Translations under genes and position numbers: made by a program
In this document: one piece after another, positions 18,146 to 26,224 of the stretch
How positions within the stretch are numbered: position 1 is the stretch's first letter
Layout: each line of letters begins with the position of its first letter
Source: an uncultured bacterium
Lineage (GTDB): Bacteria; Hydrothermota; Hydrothermia; UBA1063; CAJXJZ01
Assembly (NCBI GenBank): GCA_913055745.1
Contig: CAJXJZ010000017.1
Span: 1 to 32,402, forward strand
Reading direction: 5' to 3'
Length of the DNA: 32,402 bases
The notes under the pieces: model-generated
What the model was told of the DNA's origin: nothing
Seen by the model: only the letters and a program-made list of their open reading frames with translations
Databases searched by the model: none

Positions 18146-19208
18146 TTTCTTCCTCCATTTTAATTATTTCCTTTTCTATTTCAGAGACTATTTGGTCTTC
18201 TTTAACCTTTTTTATAACCTTGCCTTTTTTAAATATAATTCCATACCCTGGTTCTGCTGCAACACCTATGTCTGCATCACGAGCCTCTCCTGGGCCATTG
18301 ACCTCACATCCCATAACAGCCACTTTTATGGGTATAGAATGCTTTTTTATCATGCGTTCTACTTCCTTTACTATCCGTAGAAGATCTACACGTGTTCTTG
18401 CACATGTTGGGCATGATATGAGCATAGGTCCATTATACCTTATTTCAAGGGATTTTAATATCTCCCATGCCACCTCTACCTCTTTTACAGGGTCTTCTGA
18501 AAGAGATACCCTTACAGTATCGCCTATGCCGTTATAGAGTAAGTGGCCCATGGCTATAGAAGACTTTACTGTTCCTGGTAAAAAAGGACCTGCCTCTGTT
18601 ACCCCAACATGCAATGGGAAATCTGTTTTTTCAGAAAGCAATGTGTATGCCTTTATTGTATGAGGTACTGAACTTGACTTAACAGAGATTATTATGTCGT
18701 AAAATCCCTTTGAGGTAAAATAATCTATCCATCTTATAGCGCTTTCTACCAATGCTTCAGGGAATACGCCACCGTATTTTTCAATCAAATCGTTTTCAAG
18801 TGAACCAGAATTTACGCCTATTCTAATGGGTTTTTTATTTTGTTTTGCCGCTTCTATAATCTCATCTATCTTTTTTTTATCGTTAATATTACCCGGGTTT
18901 ATTCTTATCTTGTCAGCACCCTTTTCCATTGATAATATAGCGAGTCTGTGATTAAAGTGAATATCAGCAATAAGAGGGACATCTAAAAAATCCTTTCTAA
19001 TTGTTTCAAAGGCATTTAAACTTTTAAGGTCAGGTATGGAGATTCTTATAAGTTCACATCCGGCATCTAAAAGTTCTTGTATCTGTTTTTCTGTGGCATC
19101 TATATTAGAGGTTCTCGTAGATGTCATGGATTGAATCCTTACGGGATTTTCACCTCCAATCCCTATATTGCCTACTTTTACAGTTTTGGTCTTTTTTCTT
19201 TTTATCAC
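18132..19208 (-). CDS. ispG: 4-hydroxy-3-methylbut-2-enyl diphosphate synthase (IspG)
   Basis: A 4Fe-4S enzyme of the non-mevalonate isoprenoid pathway that converts MEcPP to HMBPP. The 358-residue length is typical of the short bacterial form. The TIM-barrel part begins PVRIQSMTSTRT, and cluster ligands are C266 and C269 (SCPTCARTR), C301 and E308 (MGCEVNGPGEA). The start is GTG, six bases after a perfect TATAAT, and no ribosome site is present, so the message should be leaderless. Its product feeds the undecaprenyl-type carriers needed by the neighbouring glycan genes and by UbiA-type prenylation, which is a plausible but unproven reason for the linkage. Confidence 0.97.
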   Translation of the reverse strand: MIKRKKTKTVKVGNIGIGGENPVRIQSMTSTRTSNIDATEKQIQELLDAGCELIRISIPDLKSLNAFETIRKDFLDVPLIADIHFNHRLAILSMEKGADKIRINPGNINDKKKIDEIIEAAKQNKKPIRIGVNSGSLENDLIEKYGGVFPEALVESAIRWIDYFTSKGFYDIIISVKSSSVPHTIKAYTLLSEKTDFPLHVGVTEAGPFLPGTVKSSIAMGHLLYNGIGDTVRVSLSEDPVKEVEVAWEILKSLEIRYNGPMLISCPTCARTRVDLLRIVKEVERMIKKHSIPIKVAVMGCEVNGPGEARDADIGVAAEPGYGIIFKKGKVIKKVKEDQIVSEIEKEIIKMEEENDHS

Positions 19209-19214
19209 GCTTAA

Positions 19215-19242
19215 ATTATAAATTTATCTTCGTGTTTATCAA
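19215..19242 (-). promoter_or_regulatory. ispG promoter, leaderless
   Basis: On the minus strand: TTGATA (19242-19237), a 16-base spacer, TATAAT (19220-19215), then six bases to the GTG. This is the strongest promoter match in the window, lying wholly between the stop of the Skp-like gene and ispG. Confidence 0.75.
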
Positions 19243-19252
19243 AAGATAGCAC

Positions 19253-20218
19253 CTATTTTTTGGGCACAATAGGAGCAATCAACTTTCGTGATTTGTTGGC
19301 AAGAGCCTGTTCAAACGCGTCTTCTGCATTCTGTGCTGTCCCTTCTATGGTATTAATAATTCTCATCGTTCTGCTTTCGTATAGTTTAAGAACAAATTTA
19401 ATGCCCTGTGACTGTGTTGTTACTTCTCCAATTATGAAATAATCAGTATTTAAGGCATTTGCCACCTGTGATGCCTCTATTTCATTTAGGTTTTCTGGCC
19501 TTATTCCCATACTACTCATTTTGTTATTAATAGATCCTTGCGGAAGAACATCAAAGTTGGGAGAGTTCTTTAAGGAGGCAATAATATACTGTTGTGAACG
19601 CTTGCCAAGGCCCATAGTTCTTACATCCTTGTCCTTTTCAAGTAATGGAAAAACGCCTATTCTTTTCTTTGTTTCAACATTGGTGTTCGAAACATACTCC
19701 TTATTGAGATAATCAAGTACTTCATTGGTTATATCCAGAGAATTTTTAGTATATATGATGGACTTTGCAGATTTATCTATGATGAGGTCAAAATTTTCAT
19801 CTTTTGCAATTTGGTTTATTGTATTATACAGTTTTTGCAAATAAGGACGCGTTATTGCCTTTAATTTCTTGCTATACTCCCCTCCTTCACCCCATATTCT
19901 TTTTATATAATCATGGTACTCGGCCTCAAGTTCATCTATCTTCTTTTGTTCATCAAGTATCCCCTGTGGTGTAAGCATTGGTATTTTCTTTTTAAGTTCG
20001 CTCTTTTTTTCCTGGAGCAATGAATAGAGACTATCCTGAACCCTCCTCCACTCTGTTTCATATGCCGCCATGTCCTTTTTTGCATCCTGTAGGTCTTTAT
20101 ATTCCTTCATTACTTTTTTCATATCAATGGTGCCTATCTTAAACTCGGCACCTTTAAGTGGCTTTACAAAGGAAAAGATAAAAACCAAAATGGGTATAAT
20201 GTTAATGTATCTTTTCAT
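19253..20218 (-). CDS. Skp/OmpH-like periplasmic protein fused to a CsgG/TolB-N-like domain
   Basis: A 321-residue exported protein. Residues 1-23 form a signal peptide (cut probably after LKGA). Residues 25-174 match the OmpH/Skp chaperone: FKIGTIDMKKVMKEY, a long charged coiled-coil arm, then FDLIIDKSAKSIIYTKNSLDIT. Residues 185-321 look like the CsgG/TolB-N/LpoB fold: KRIGVFPL, FDVLPQ, and VANALNTDYFIIGEV, followed by strands such as FVLKLYESRTMRIINTIEGTAQ. Skp escorts outer-membrane proteins in the periplasm; the second domain usually occurs in envelope assembly factors. The combination is unusual. The start overlaps the gmhA stop (ATGA) behind AAGGAG. Domain calls are from motif reading. 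Confidence 0.82.
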   Translation of the reverse strand: MKRYINIIPILVFIFSFVKPLKGAEFKIGTIDMKKVMKEYKDLQDAKKDMAAYETEWRRVQDSLYSLLQEKKSELKKKIPMLTPQGILDEQKKIDELEAEYHDYIKRIWGEGGEYSKKLKAITRPYLQKLYNTINQIAKDENFDLIIDKSAKSIIYTKNSLDITNEVLDYLNKEYVSNTNVETKKRIGVFPLLEKDKDVRTMGLGKRSQQYIIASLKNSPNFDVLPQGSINNKMSSMGIRPENLNEIEASQVANALNTDYFIIGEVTTQSQGIKFVLKLYESRTMRIINTIEGTAQNAEDAFEQALANKSRKLIAPIVPKK

Positions 20219-20781
20219 TGCTCCTTCTCCATGTATTCTAAGAGTTCAACAAGTAAATGACCATAAAGACGATGTATCTCCTGAATAATTGGTGTGTCAT
20301 CGGAATGAACCTTTAATATGACATCGCATAAACTCTCCACAACTGGTTTTGACTCCCCTGTCATATACAACACATAAAGGCCTTTTTCTTTGGCTTTTTT
20401 TACTGCACGGTTTACATTTTCGCTTTTTCCTGAGGTAGATATAGCCAATAAAACATCTTCTTTTTGCCCAATAGCATCAACCTGTCTCTCAAATACATGC
20501 TCAAAACCAAAATCATTTGAGCATGCGGTAAGTATTGATGTATCTACACTGAGGGCGATGGCAGGATATGGTCTTCTTTCTTTTTTATATTTTACTACAA
20601 ACTCTGCTGCAATGTGTTGGGCATCCGCGGCACTTCCACCATTACCACATACTAAAAGTTTTCTATTGGCATCAAAGGCCTTTTTTATTATACGGGTTGC
20701 CTCTATTAATGATGATATTTGCTCATGGTCAGGAAATGCCTCTTTAAGACGACCTATCCTGCTTTTTATATAGTCTCTCAT
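20215..20781 (-). CDS. gmhA: D-sedoheptulose 7-phosphate isomerase (SIS domain)
   Basis: Makes D-glycero-D-manno-heptose 7-phosphate, the first step toward ADP- or GDP-heptose for LPS or glycans. A SIS domain of 188 residues carries CGNGGSAADAQHIAAEFVV, ISTSGKSENV and TPIIQEIHRLYGHLLVE, the GmhA signature including the His/Glu residues of the active site. The frame also opens at ATG 20796, but the AGGAGG ribosome site lies inside that extension and points to ATG 20781. This start overlaps rfbD by 38 bases. No other heptose gene (HldE or GmhB type) is present in the window. Confidence 0.92.
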   Translation of the reverse strand: MRDYIKSRIGRLKEAFPDHEQISSLIEATRIIKKAFDANRKLLVCGNGGSAADAQHIAAEFVVKYKKERRPYPAIALSVDTSILTACSNDFGFEHVFERQVDAIGQKEDVLLAISTSGKSENVNRAVKKAKEKGLYVLYMTGESKPVVESLCDVILKVHSDDTPIIQEIHRLYGHLLVELLEYMEKEQ

Positions 20782-21607
20782 ATATCCTCCTTGCATAGTG
20801 TTCTATTGGATATGGTTTAAAACCCACAAGCGTGGTAAACTTAAAACTATTAAGAAAACTATTTTTTGGCCTTTTGGCTCTACGGTTTAGCTGGGCTGCA
20901 CTTACCTCTTTAACATTGGCATTTTTACCCATGACTTCTTCATAAATCCTTATAAATTCACAAGGAGTTGCTGGATATCCTCCTGAGATATGGTATATTC
21001 CAAAAGGCGCATTAGAATTAAGTAGTTTTATTGTTGCCTCTGCAAGGTAAGGTACAAAAGTTGGGGCACTTTTTAGGTCATAGGTACATATGATTTCCTC
21101 ATTGCTTAAAATCTTTTCTGGAATAATTGATAGAAAGTTTTTACCTCCTTCATCATAAAGCAAAGAAGTTCTAATAATATAGTAAGACCCACCCTCTTTG
21201 ATTATACTGTCTTCTGCATAAGATTTGGAAAGGCCATAAACAGAAAGCGGTGATTTCGCATCTTCCTCAAAATATTCATCTTTTGAGCCATCAAACACAT
21301 AGTCTGTTGAATAGTGGATAAAAATGGCCCCTTTATCCTTTGCAATTTTGCTCATAATAAGTGGTGAAAGCCAATTAACCTTTAAGCACTCCTCTTTATG
21401 GTCTTCACAATAGTCTGTATTTGTACACGCTGCAGCGTTTATTAGTATATCAAAGTTTAAACTTTTAAGGTAGTTTTCAAGAAGATGGTGGTCTTGAAGG
21501 TCAACATCTTCCCTTGTAGGCGCAAGTATAGAAAAGTTATTTTCTTCAAGAATTTTATATAATCTTTTTCCTAATAGGCCTGTTGACCCAAAAAGTACAA
21601 CCTTCAT
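20744..21607 (-). CDS. rfbD: dTDP-4-dehydrorhamnose reductase
   Basis: An NAD(P)H-dependent short-chain reductase of the RmlD family, 287 residues, making dTDP-L-rhamnose or a similar deoxysugar donor. The Rossmann loop is GSTGLLG (7-13), the NAA element is INAAACTNTD, and the active site is STDYVFDG with Y124 and K128 (YGLSK). The usual RmlA, B and C partners are absent here, so a related specificity is possible. It starts the rfbD-gmhA-Skp unit with an ATG seven bases after a TATTAT box and no ribosome site. Confidence 0.88.
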   Translation of the reverse strand: MKVVLFGSTGLLGKRLYKILEENNFSILAPTREDVDLQDHHLLENYLKSLNFDILINAAACTNTDYCEDHKEECLKVNWLSPLIMSKIAKDKGAIFIHYSTDYVFDGSKDEYFEEDAKSPLSVYGLSKSYAEDSIIKEGGSYYIIRTSLLYDEGGKNFLSIIPEKILSNEEIICTYDLKSAPTFVPYLAEATIKLLNSNAPFGIYHISGGYPATPCEFIRIYEEVMGKNANVKEVSAAQLNRRAKRPKNSFLNSFKFTTLVGFKPYPIEHYARRIYERLYKKQDRSS

Positions 21608-21614
21608 ATATTGA

Positions 21615-21642
21615 ATAATACGGCGATGCTTAGGTAAAACAA
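21615..21642 (-). promoter_or_regulatory. candidate leaderless promoter of rfbD
   Basis: On the minus strand: TTGTTT (21642-21637), a 16-base spacer, TATTAT (21620-21615), then seven bases to ATG 21607. The -35 element lies within the T-run of the preceding terminator. Confidence 0.5.
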
Positions 21643-21660
21643 AAGGGGGCCTTAGCCCCC
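21636..21660 (-). terminator. intrinsic terminator after the P5C dehydrogenase gene
   Basis: On the minus strand the stem GGGGGC, loop TAAG and stem GCCCCC (21660-21645) are followed by TTTTGTTTT (21644-21636). It begins nine bases after the dehydrogenase stop and is the only clear rho-independent terminator seen in the window. Confidence 0.88.
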
Positions 21661-21669
21661 TTCAAGTAT

Positions 21670-23298
21670 TTATTTATCCTCTTTTAGGAATGGATACCTA
21701 TAATCCACAGGTGGATTGAAAGTTTCCTTTATCGAACGCACGCTTATCCATCTTAAGAGATTGAGTTTACTTCCTGCCTTATCGTTGGTTCCTGAAGCAC
21801 GAGAGCCACCAAATGGTTGTTGGGCCACAACAGCACCAGTAGGCTTATCATTGATATAGAAATTCCCTGCTGCATGTCTTAGAATATCTTCTGCAAGTTC
21901 TATTGCATACCTATCTTGTGCAAATATAGAGCCCGTAAGTCCATAAGGAGATGTCTCATCGCAAAGATGCAGGGTCTCTTCGTATTTTTCATCCGGATAC
22001 ACATAAACAGTGAGCACAGGACCGAATATCTCCTCCTGCATAAGTTTGTGCTTTGGATTTTTAGTTAAAACGAGTGTGGGTTCAATAAAGTATCCAACAG
22101 AGTCATCGCATTTTCCACCATATACTATCTCTGTATCCACATCATCCTTTGCAATTTGGATATAACTACAAATCTTATCGAATGATGGCTTATCAATGAC
22201 TGCAGTAATGAAGTTTGTAAAGTCTTCAGGCCCACCCATCTTCATGGTCTTTACTTCCTCTGCCATTATTTCTTTTAGTTCATTCCACATGGACTCTGGA
22301 ATATATGCCCGCGATGCGGCAGAGCACTTCTGACCCTGATATTCATAAGCACCCCTTAGAAGGGCTGTGGCTACCGCTTTCACATCTGCTGAAGGATGCA
22401 CAAATACAAAATCTTTACCACCTGTCTCCCCAACGATTCTTGGGTATGACCTATACTTTGATATATTCTGACCTATGGTTTTCCACATATATTGGAATGT
22501 TTTAGTTGAACCTGTGAAATGAACACCTGCAAAATCTGGATGTTCAAATACTTTTTTACCTATCAGAGAAGAATTGCCAGGGATAAAGTTTATAACGCCA
22601 TCTGGCAGGCCTGCTTCTTGCAAGATCTTCATTATGAAATAGTTAGAATATACAACGACAGATGCAGGCTTCCACAACGACACATTACCCATCAAAGCGG
22701 GTGCTGTTGGTAGGTTGCCACCAATAGAAATGAAATTAAAGGGTGGTGCTGCAAATATGAAGCCCTCAAGCGGTCTATACTCAAGTCTATTATAAACTCC
22801 TTTGGAAGATATAGGCTGTTCCCTATATATCTCCCACGCATACCTTGCGTTAAAACGCCAAAAGTCAATAAGTTCCGCTATATCAATTTCGGCTTGGAAT
22901 GCGTTCTTTGAATGAACAAGCATCACAACGGCGTCCATAAAATACCTGTATTTCGTAGAAAGAAGTTCTGCAGCCTTCAAAAAGATGGAAACCCTTTGGT
23001 ACCATGGCATTCTTTGCCATTCTTTTGATGCCTTTAGTGCAGAAGAGATGGCCATCTCAACTTCTTTTTCGCCCGCCTTATGGTATTTACCAATAATCTT
23101 TCCGTGTTCATGTGGAAGACGACATTCACCCAAATTTCCTGTTTTTACTTCCTTGCCACCAATAATAAGAGGTATTTCTATGATATCGCTTCTTATCTTC
23201 TCTATCTCTTTTTTGACCTCTATCCTTTCCTTTGTTCCAGGTGCAAAAGAAAGGATGGGCTCATTGTTTGGAAAAGGAACATCAAAAACTTTTCCCAT
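21670..23298 (-). CDS. pruA: delta-1-pyrroline-5-carboxylate dehydrogenase (ALDH4 type)
   Basis: Oxidises glutamate 5-semialdehyde (from P5C) to glutamate with NAD+ in proline and ornithine catabolism. The 542-residue stand-alone form resembles eukaryotic ALDH4A1 and Bacteroidetes enzymes more than the PutA fusion. The N-terminus (PFPNNEPILSFAPGTKER) is the ALDH4 signature. FAAPPFNFISIGGNLPTAPA is the cofactor region, with catalytic E291 (VGETGGKD) and C325 (GQKCSAASR). QQPFGGSRASGTNDKAG lies near the C-terminus. No proline dehydrogenase is adjacent. The ATG overlaps the upstream gene stop (TAATG) and has its own AGGAGG site. A terminator follows. Confidence 0.95.
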   Translation of the reverse strand: MGKVFDVPFPNNEPILSFAPGTKERIEVKKEIEKIRSDIIEIPLIIGGKEVKTGNLGECRLPHEHGKIIGKYHKAGEKEVEMAISSALKASKEWQRMPWYQRVSIFLKAAELLSTKYRYFMDAVVMLVHSKNAFQAEIDIAELIDFWRFNARYAWEIYREQPISSKGVYNRLEYRPLEGFIFAAPPFNFISIGGNLPTAPALMGNVSLWKPASVVVYSNYFIMKILQEAGLPDGVINFIPGNSSLIGKKVFEHPDFAGVHFTGSTKTFQYMWKTIGQNISKYRSYPRIVGETGGKDFVFVHPSADVKAVATALLRGAYEYQGQKCSAASRAYIPESMWNELKEIMAEEVKTMKMGGPEDFTNFITAVIDKPSFDKICSYIQIAKDDVDTEIVYGGKCDDSVGYFIEPTLVLTKNPKHKLMQEEIFGPVLTVYVYPDEKYEETLHLCDETSPYGLTGSIFAQDRYAIELAEDILRHAAGNFYINDKPTGAVVAQQPFGGSRASGTNDKAGSKLNLLRWISVRSIKETFNPPVDYRYPFLKEDK

Positions 23299-24878
23299 TA
23301 CTCTTCCTCCTTTTTGTTTTCACCGAAGTCCAGTCCAAACTTGATACCCTGTGCAAGCGGAAGGTCATCTCCATAGTTAATAGTAACTGTCTGTCTTCTC
23401 ATGTATCCCTTCCATGCATCAGAGCCTGACTCTCTACCTCCTCCTGTCTCTTTCTCACCGCCAAAGGCTCCACCTATTTCGGCACCTGATGTACTCGTGT
23501 TTACATTGGCTATTCCGCAGTCAGAACCTTTAGCAGAAAGGAATTTTTCCTCATACTTGAGATTGTTAGTAAATATTGCAGATGAAAGTCCTTGAGGAAC
23601 ATCGTTGTGAATCTTAATGGCTTCATCAATATCCTTTATTTTTATTACATAAAGGATTGGTGCAAAGGTTTCTCTTTTGACAATCTCCATATCAGGCCTT
23701 GCTTCTACAATTGTTGGCTCAACATAAAAACCATTTTCTTCCTCTATTACATTACCACCAACAAGGATTTTACCACCCTGTTTTTTGATCTCCTCAATGG
23801 CATTTTTATAAACATGTATTGCATTCTTATCAATAAGTGGACCACAGAGTACGCCTTCATCCAGTGGATTGCCTACTTTTACCTGTTTGTAAAGGTCTAT
23901 AAGTTCAGAAAGGAATTTGTCATAGATCTTTTCATGTAATAGGAGTCTTCTTGTGGTTGTACATCTTTGACCTGCTGTTCCCACAGCACCAAATAGTATT
24001 GCCTTCTTTGCTACAACAAAATTGGCATCTTCCATTACAATAGCGGCATTATTACCACCCAATTCAAGTATAGTTCTCCCAAGTCTTTTTGCAACACGTT
24101 CTGACACATGCTTCCCCTGAGGTATTGAACCTGTGAATGAAATAAGAGGAAGTCTTTTATCGTTTATCATCCACTCCCCTACTTCACTACCTTTGCCTAT
24201 GACAAGGTTGAATATTCCATTGGGAAGACCGAATTCCTCTAATACCTGTTCAATAATCTTTTGGACGGCTATTGCTGAAAGGGGTGCAGAACTTGAAGGT
24301 TTCCACACCATTGTATCACCACAAACAGCAGCAATAAAGGCATTCCATGAATAGACAGCAACTGGAAAGTTAAATGATGTAATTACACCTATGGGGCCAA
24401 GAGGAAGCCATTGTTCGTACAACCTATGATGCTCCCTCTCAGATTGTATTGTAAGACCATACAACTGCCTAGAAAGGCCAAGTGCAAAGTCAGATATGTC
24501 AATCATCTCCTGCACTTCACCTGTTCCCTCTTGATAGATTTTTCCGACTTCAATTGTAACCAATTTTCCAAGAATGTCTTTGTACTCTCTGAGCCTATTA
24601 CCAATTTCCCTTACGATCTGTCCCCTTTTTGGAGCAGGCACCTCTCTCCAGTATTCAAATCCTTTTTTTGCCTCTTGTATAACCCTTTCGTAGTCCTCTT
24701 TTGTAGCAAGTGCAACCTTTGCTATGGGCTTTCCATCTATTGGAGAGATAGAATCTATAAGATTCCTTCCTTCTATGGGGCTCCATCCACCCTTGCCTGT
24801 GCTTACACCGGAGTTTACCTCCTCAAGGCCGAGTTTAGAGAGAACTTCCTGTATTACCTCCTTAGAGACCTCTGCCAT
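23298..24878 (-). CDS. ALDH7-type aldehyde dehydrogenase (aminoadipate semialdehyde dehydrogenase-like)
   Basis: A 526-residue NAD(P)-dependent dehydrogenase of the antiquitin class, whose members oxidise alpha-aminoadipic semialdehyde in lysine breakdown as well as other aldehydes. Characteristic blocks are WLPLGPIGVITSFNFPVAVY, catalytic E272 in LELGGNN, nucleophile C306 in GTAGQRCTTTRR, and a C-terminal block with GAEIGGAFGGEKETGGG. A strong AAGGAGGT site is seven bases before the ATG, and a promoter is visible upstream. It is co-translated with the P5C dehydrogenase. Pairing ALDH7 with ALDH4 suggests amino-acid-derived semialdehydes as substrates; the exact substrate is inferred. Confidence 0.93.
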   Translation of the reverse strand: MAEVSKEVIQEVLSKLGLEEVNSGVSTGKGGWSPIEGRNLIDSISPIDGKPIAKVALATKEDYERVIQEAKKGFEYWREVPAPKRGQIVREIGNRLREYKDILGKLVTIEVGKIYQEGTGEVQEMIDISDFALGLSRQLYGLTIQSEREHHRLYEQWLPLGPIGVITSFNFPVAVYSWNAFIAAVCGDTMVWKPSSSAPLSAIAVQKIIEQVLEEFGLPNGIFNLVIGKGSEVGEWMINDKRLPLISFTGSIPQGKHVSERVAKRLGRTILELGGNNAAIVMEDANFVVAKKAILFGAVGTAGQRCTTTRRLLLHEKIYDKFLSELIDLYKQVKVGNPLDEGVLCGPLIDKNAIHVYKNAIEEIKKQGGKILVGGNVIEEENGFYVEPTIVEARPDMEIVKRETFAPILYVIKIKDIDEAIKIHNDVPQGLSSAIFTNNLKYEEKFLSAKGSDCGIANVNTSTSGAEIGGAFGGEKETGGGRESGSDAWKGYMRRQTVTINYGDDLPLAQGIKFGLDFGENKKEEE

Positions 24879-24913
24879 TCATTATACCTCCTTTTAGACC
24901 AATGCTTTATATT

Positions 24914-24942
24914 ATTTTATCTCATAAATTGCGGATAATCAA
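24914..24942 (-). promoter_or_regulatory. promoter of the aldehyde dehydrogenase operon
   Basis: On the minus strand: TTGATT (24942-24937), a 17-base spacer, TAAAAT (24919-24914). A short leader carries AAGGAGGT (24893-24886) before ATG 24878. Unlike its neighbours, this transcript has a conventional leader. Confidence 0.6.
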
Positions 24943-24980
24943 AGAATAGGTCTTTATTTAAACATCCAAGGATTGTATTT

Positions 24981-24986
24981 TATAAT
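24981..24986 (+). promoter_or_regulatory. -10 box of the GT4 gene, leaderless type
   Basis: A perfect TATAAT lies ten bases before ATG 24997 with no ribosome site between. The -35 region (TTAAAC, 24958-24963) is a poor match. Confidence 0.6.
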
Positions 24987-24996
24987 TTAGTTTAAC

Positions 24997-26160
24997 ATGA
25001 GGATAGCTTTTGTTACTGAGCACTTTTATCCATTTGTGGGCGGCATCTCAGAGCATACATTCCATCTTGCACAATCCCTTGCAAAGAACAATGAAGTTTT
25101 TGTTTTCGCCCCACATTATTTGGGAATCAAGTATATACCACTGCCCCAAAGGCCTTTATTTGAGATAATTCGTATCGGAAAGGCCACTTTTTTCCCTGCA
25201 AATGGTTCTATGACTGCCTTCACATATACGCCTTCTGCCCTGTTCGCATTCAGAGATTATCTCAAGATGAAGTTTGATATAATTCATATTCAAGGTTCGG
25301 TAGTTCCTACTTTGCCCCTTTTTGCATCTTTATCCCATACAGATGCCATTAAGGTTGTTACATTCCATGCACACCATAAAAAGTCCATAGGTTATACACT
25401 GTTTAAGAGTGTATTTACAAAGGCATTAGCAAAACTTGACGGGTTTATAGCAGTTTCTCGTGCTGCAAAGGATACTATTGAAAGCCATTTTAAAATAGCG
25501 CCTTTGAGTATAATCCCAAACGGCATTGACACAACACGCTTTACTCCTTATGGGGAAAAAATTGATAGGTTTAATGATGGTAAGTTCAACATACTCTTTG
25601 TTGGAAGAATGGAAAAAAGGAAGGGTTTAGATGTGTTGTTGAAAAGCCTAATGGATATTGAAACCGAACAATTTAGGTTAATCGTTGTTGGTGATGGTCC
25701 TCTTATGGAAAAATACAAGAAACAATCAAAAAGATTAAAGATAGAGGTTGTATTTACAGGAAAGGTCTCTCCGCACAACCTTTCAATGCTGTATCGTTCT
25801 TCTCATATATTTGTTGCACCAAGTACAATGGGAGAAAGTTTTGGTATTGTATTATTAGAGGCAATGGCTAGTGGCGTGCCCATTATAGCCTCTTCAATTG
25901 ATGGGTATAGGGAGACATTAAAAGAAGGAAAATATGGTATACTTTTTGAGAACGAAAATGTATATGACCTGAGAAAAAAGATTTTGTATCTATACGAGCG
26001 GGGAGATTTGAGAGAAAAACTGTCAAAAAAGGGACAGTTATATGTGAAAACAAATTATTCATGGGATGTTATTGCACAAAAGACAATGGATTTTTATTTG
26101 TCCCTTCTTTCTAAGGAACAAATAAAAAGTGAAGATGCTCTGTTTTCGGAAAAACTTTGA
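24997..26160 (+). CDS. glycosyltransferase family 4
   Basis: A 387-residue GT-B fold retaining glycosyltransferase of the GT4 group, probably cytosolic or membrane-peripheral, adding a sugar to a lipid-linked glycan or glycolipid. The N-terminal domain begins FVTEHFYPFVGGISEHTFHLA, typical of PimA/PimB-like GT4 enzymes, with an acceptor-side Gly loop. NILFVGRMEKRKGLDVLLKS starts the donor domain, and the E-x7-E motif is MGESFGIVLLEAMASGVPII. Donor and acceptor cannot be read from sequence. It is followed by an M42 peptidase gene that has its own -10 box, so the two may be separate units. Confidence 0.93.
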   Translation: MRIAFVTEHFYPFVGGISEHTFHLAQSLAKNNEVFVFAPHYLGIKYIPLPQRPLFEIIRIGKATFFPANGSMTAFTYTPSALFAFRDYLKMKFDIIHIQGSVVPTLPLFASLSHTDAIKVVTFHAHHKKSIGYTLFKSVFTKALAKLDGFIAVSRAAKDTIESHFKIAPLSIIPNGIDTTRFTPYGEKIDRFNDGKFNILFVGRMEKRKGLDVLLKSLMDIETEQFRLIVVGDGPLMEKYKKQSKRLKIEVVFTGKVSPHNLSMLYRSSHIFVAPSTMGESFGIVLLEAMASGVPIIASSIDGYRETLKEGKYGILFENENVYDLRKKILYLYERGDLREKLSKKGQLYVKTNYSWDVIAQKTMDFYLSLLSKEQIKSEDALFSEKL

Positions 26161-26197
26161 TTTAACTCAAATGCTTTTATTCCCCTCTATTCTGAGT

Positions 26198-26219
26198 TAT
26201 AATTTAACATAAAAGGAGG
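26198..26219 (+). promoter_or_regulatory. -10 box and ribosome site of the M42 peptidase gene
   Basis: TATAAT (26198-26203) followed by AGGAGG (26214-26219), five bases before the GTG start. The leader is very short but keeps a Shine-Dalgarno sequence, in contrast to the leaderless genes. Confidence 0.6.
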
Positions 26220-26224
26220 TTAAA

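Noticed and set aside
20782-20796. gmhA start at ATG 20796
   Set aside because: The AGGAGG ribosome site lies inside this extension and clearly serves ATG 20781.
23080-24938. Several plus-strand frames of 60-175 codons opposite the aldehyde dehydrogenase genes
   Set aside because: They are shadows of two strongly conserved minus-strand genes and show no domain features.
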